Source: WTJX01 sp045106295 (GTDB lineage: Bacteria; Bacteroidota; Bacteroidia; Cytophagales; JAAEPT01). From it: a stretch of 5,881 bases of DNA. The stretch is taken from contig JBGCEI010000195.1 of NCBI GenBank assembly GCA_045106295.1, positions 1-5,881 of the forward strand, given 5' to 3'. Below are positions 5,017 to 5,881 of the stretch, in pieces. Made by a program: the position numbers and the translations under genes. Every line of letters begins with the position of its first letter. The stretch's first letter is position 1. The notes beneath the pieces are model-generated. The model was not told where the DNA came from and did no database searches. It saw only the letters and a program-made list of their open reading frames with translations.

Positions 5017-5881
5017 TCAAAAATACTTCCCTGTACTCACCAACAACACATCTGCTTTATTGATTTGATCTTTGATAACCACTAATTTACTTAGGTTGAT
5101 CGTACCGATTACATAGGTGTATTCTTCGCTTTCATAACGAGCAGAGATATCTTCAAAATCAAACAATTCAAGATTTCGTTTACTGTAATAGCGCAGATAC
5201 ACTTCCATCGTAAGGTCTGATGAATAACTCAATACATCCTTATTTTGCAAGTATTTTTTGTACTCGTATTTGTAGTTGTAGTTATTCGCAGAAATATCAG
5301 AAATCACACATGAACCTGTAGGGTAACCTCCAGCTCCTTTCCCTTGGAAAAACTGCTTATCAGAAAAAGCAGCCTCTACATAGACACCATTGTATTCGTT
5401 ATCTACGTAATACAAATCGTCATTTTTATCGACAAACTGTGGCATTACGAATAAGGTGATATTCTCGTCATCTATTTTTCTTACCGTAGCTACTTGTTTG
5501 ATACGCCATTTCTTTTCTTTGGCAAACTGGATATCGTAACGAGATATATTTTGAATCCCGTGGTTAAACACTTCGTTTGGCTTAGGGAAGACACCGTAGG
5601 CATGTGCCGTAATAATGATGAGTTTGTACAAAGCATCATACCCCCATAAATCCAAAGTAGGGTCACTCTCAGCATACCCTAAATCCTGTGCTTGTTTTAA
5701 AGCAATGTCATAATCCATTCCATCATTAAATAATCGACTGAGCACATAATTAGTCGAACTATTGAGAATCCCATGAACGGAAAGCAAAAGGTCGTTATCG
5801 TAATATTCTTCTAAGTTTCTGATGATCGGAATACTTCCACCAGAAGATGCTTCGTACAGAAGATGCTGTCCTGTCTCAAAT
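5017..5881 (-). CDS. homoserine dehydrogenase, 3' part (5' end outside window)
   Basis: Homoserine dehydrogenase reduces aspartate semialdehyde to homoserine with NAD(P)H, at the branch to threonine and methionine, in the cytoplasm. The frame is open to the window edge, giving 287 visible residues; the N-terminal Rossmann domain is cut off. Visible residues include LLYEASSGGSIPIIRNL (7-23), VHGILNSSTNYVLSR (35-49) and AQDLGYAESDPTLDLWGYDALYKL (64-87). Glu71, Asp82 and Lys86 have the same spacing as Glu208, Asp219 and Lys223 of the yeast enzyme, so about 137 residues are missing. No aspartokinase domain can lie C-terminal. The ending (about 216-287) is a short extension with YVIGTINLSKL, too short for a typical full ACT domain. 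The TTG at 5787-5785 is internal, not a start. Confidence 0.92.
   Translation of the reverse strand, partial: FETGQHLLYEASSGGSIPIIRNLEEYYDNDLLLSVHGILNSSTNYVLSRLFNDGMDYDIALKQAQDLGYAESDPTLDLWGYDALYKLIIITAHAYGVFPKPNEVFNHGIQNISRYDIQFAKEKKWRIKQVATVRKIDDENITLFVMPQFVDKNDDLYYVDNEYNGVYVEAAFSDKQFFQGKGAGGYPTGSCVISDISANNYNYKYEYKKYLQNKDVLSYSSDLTMEVYLRYYSKRNLELFDFEDISARYESEEYTYVIGTINLSKLVVIKDQINKADVLLVSTGKYF
5018..5046 (-). promoter_or_regulatory. candidate promoter for the 71-residue gene, inside the end of hom
   Basis: On the minus strand TTG at 5046-5044 is followed after 18 bp by TATTTTTG at 5025-5018, matching the Bacteroidota -33/-7 arrangement (TTG, about 19 bp, TAnnTTTG). The -7 box coincides with the last codons of the homoserine dehydrogenase gene (Tyr-Phe-stop). 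Transcription would start near 5011, giving a leader of about 35 nt before the GTG. It is the best-formed promoter in the window. Confidence 0.5.

Noticed and set aside
5490..5675. 61-codon open frame on the minus strand
   Set aside because: Out-of-frame shadow inside the homoserine dehydrogenase gene.
5785..5787. TTG as the start of homoserine dehydrogenase
   Set aside because: The frame stays open upstream and encodes further conserved residues (YEASSGGSIPIIRNL), so the TTG is internal and the gene is truncated by the window edge.
1..5881. CRISPR array, insertion sequence, tRNA or phage genes
   Set aside because: No regularly spaced repeat series, transposase motif, cloverleaf or phage protein was seen; the repeats present are short and intergenic.

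Overview
The window reads as chromosomal DNA of a low-GC member of the Bacteroidota, probably Flavobacteriia-like. This rests on AT-rich codon use, starts that mostly lack Shine-Dalgarno sequences, several matches to the Bacteroidota -7 promoter motif TAnnTTTG, a short RsmI, and AT-rich intergenic repeats of the TTCCAAATTCCAAA type. The taxon is an inference; no rRNA or other marker is present.

Left part (about 1-2136, all minus strand): hisA, then a gene for a small four-helix-bundle protein (23S rRNA intervening-sequence/S23 family), then hisF. HisA and HisF catalyse consecutive steps of histidine synthesis. The small gene between them is unrelated to histidine and is bracketed by imperfect inverted repeats. 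One repeat arm supplies the last codons and stop of hisA; the other forms the leader of hisF. The layout, an ORF in the loop of a long potential RNA stem, resembles the intervening sequences found inside 23S rRNA genes. It is the most interesting structure in the window. A possible next gene start lies at the extreme left edge.

Centre (2137-4118): a 105-bp divergent spacer carries a 14-nt direct repeat and candidate promoters for hisA (leftward) and rsmI (rightward). rsmI encodes the 16S rRNA C1402 ribose methyltransferase, and its promoter motif is so close to the ATG that the mRNA may be nearly leaderless. rsmI converges on a solitary family-4 glycosyltransferase gene. The 29-bp gap between them lies inside a 30-nt repeat that matches the repeat next to the four-helix-bundle gene at 25 of 30 positions.

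Right part (4167-5881, all minus strand): the 3' two thirds of a homoserine dehydrogenase gene (threonine/methionine synthesis), then a 71-residue protein with a GTG start and its own candidate promoter, then a tight DUF4160-DUF2442 pair that looks like a toxin-antitoxin-type module, then the glycosyltransferase. Amino-acid and translation housekeeping genes are thus interspersed with small accessory genes. No tRNA, rRNA, CRISPR array, transposase or phage gene is visible.
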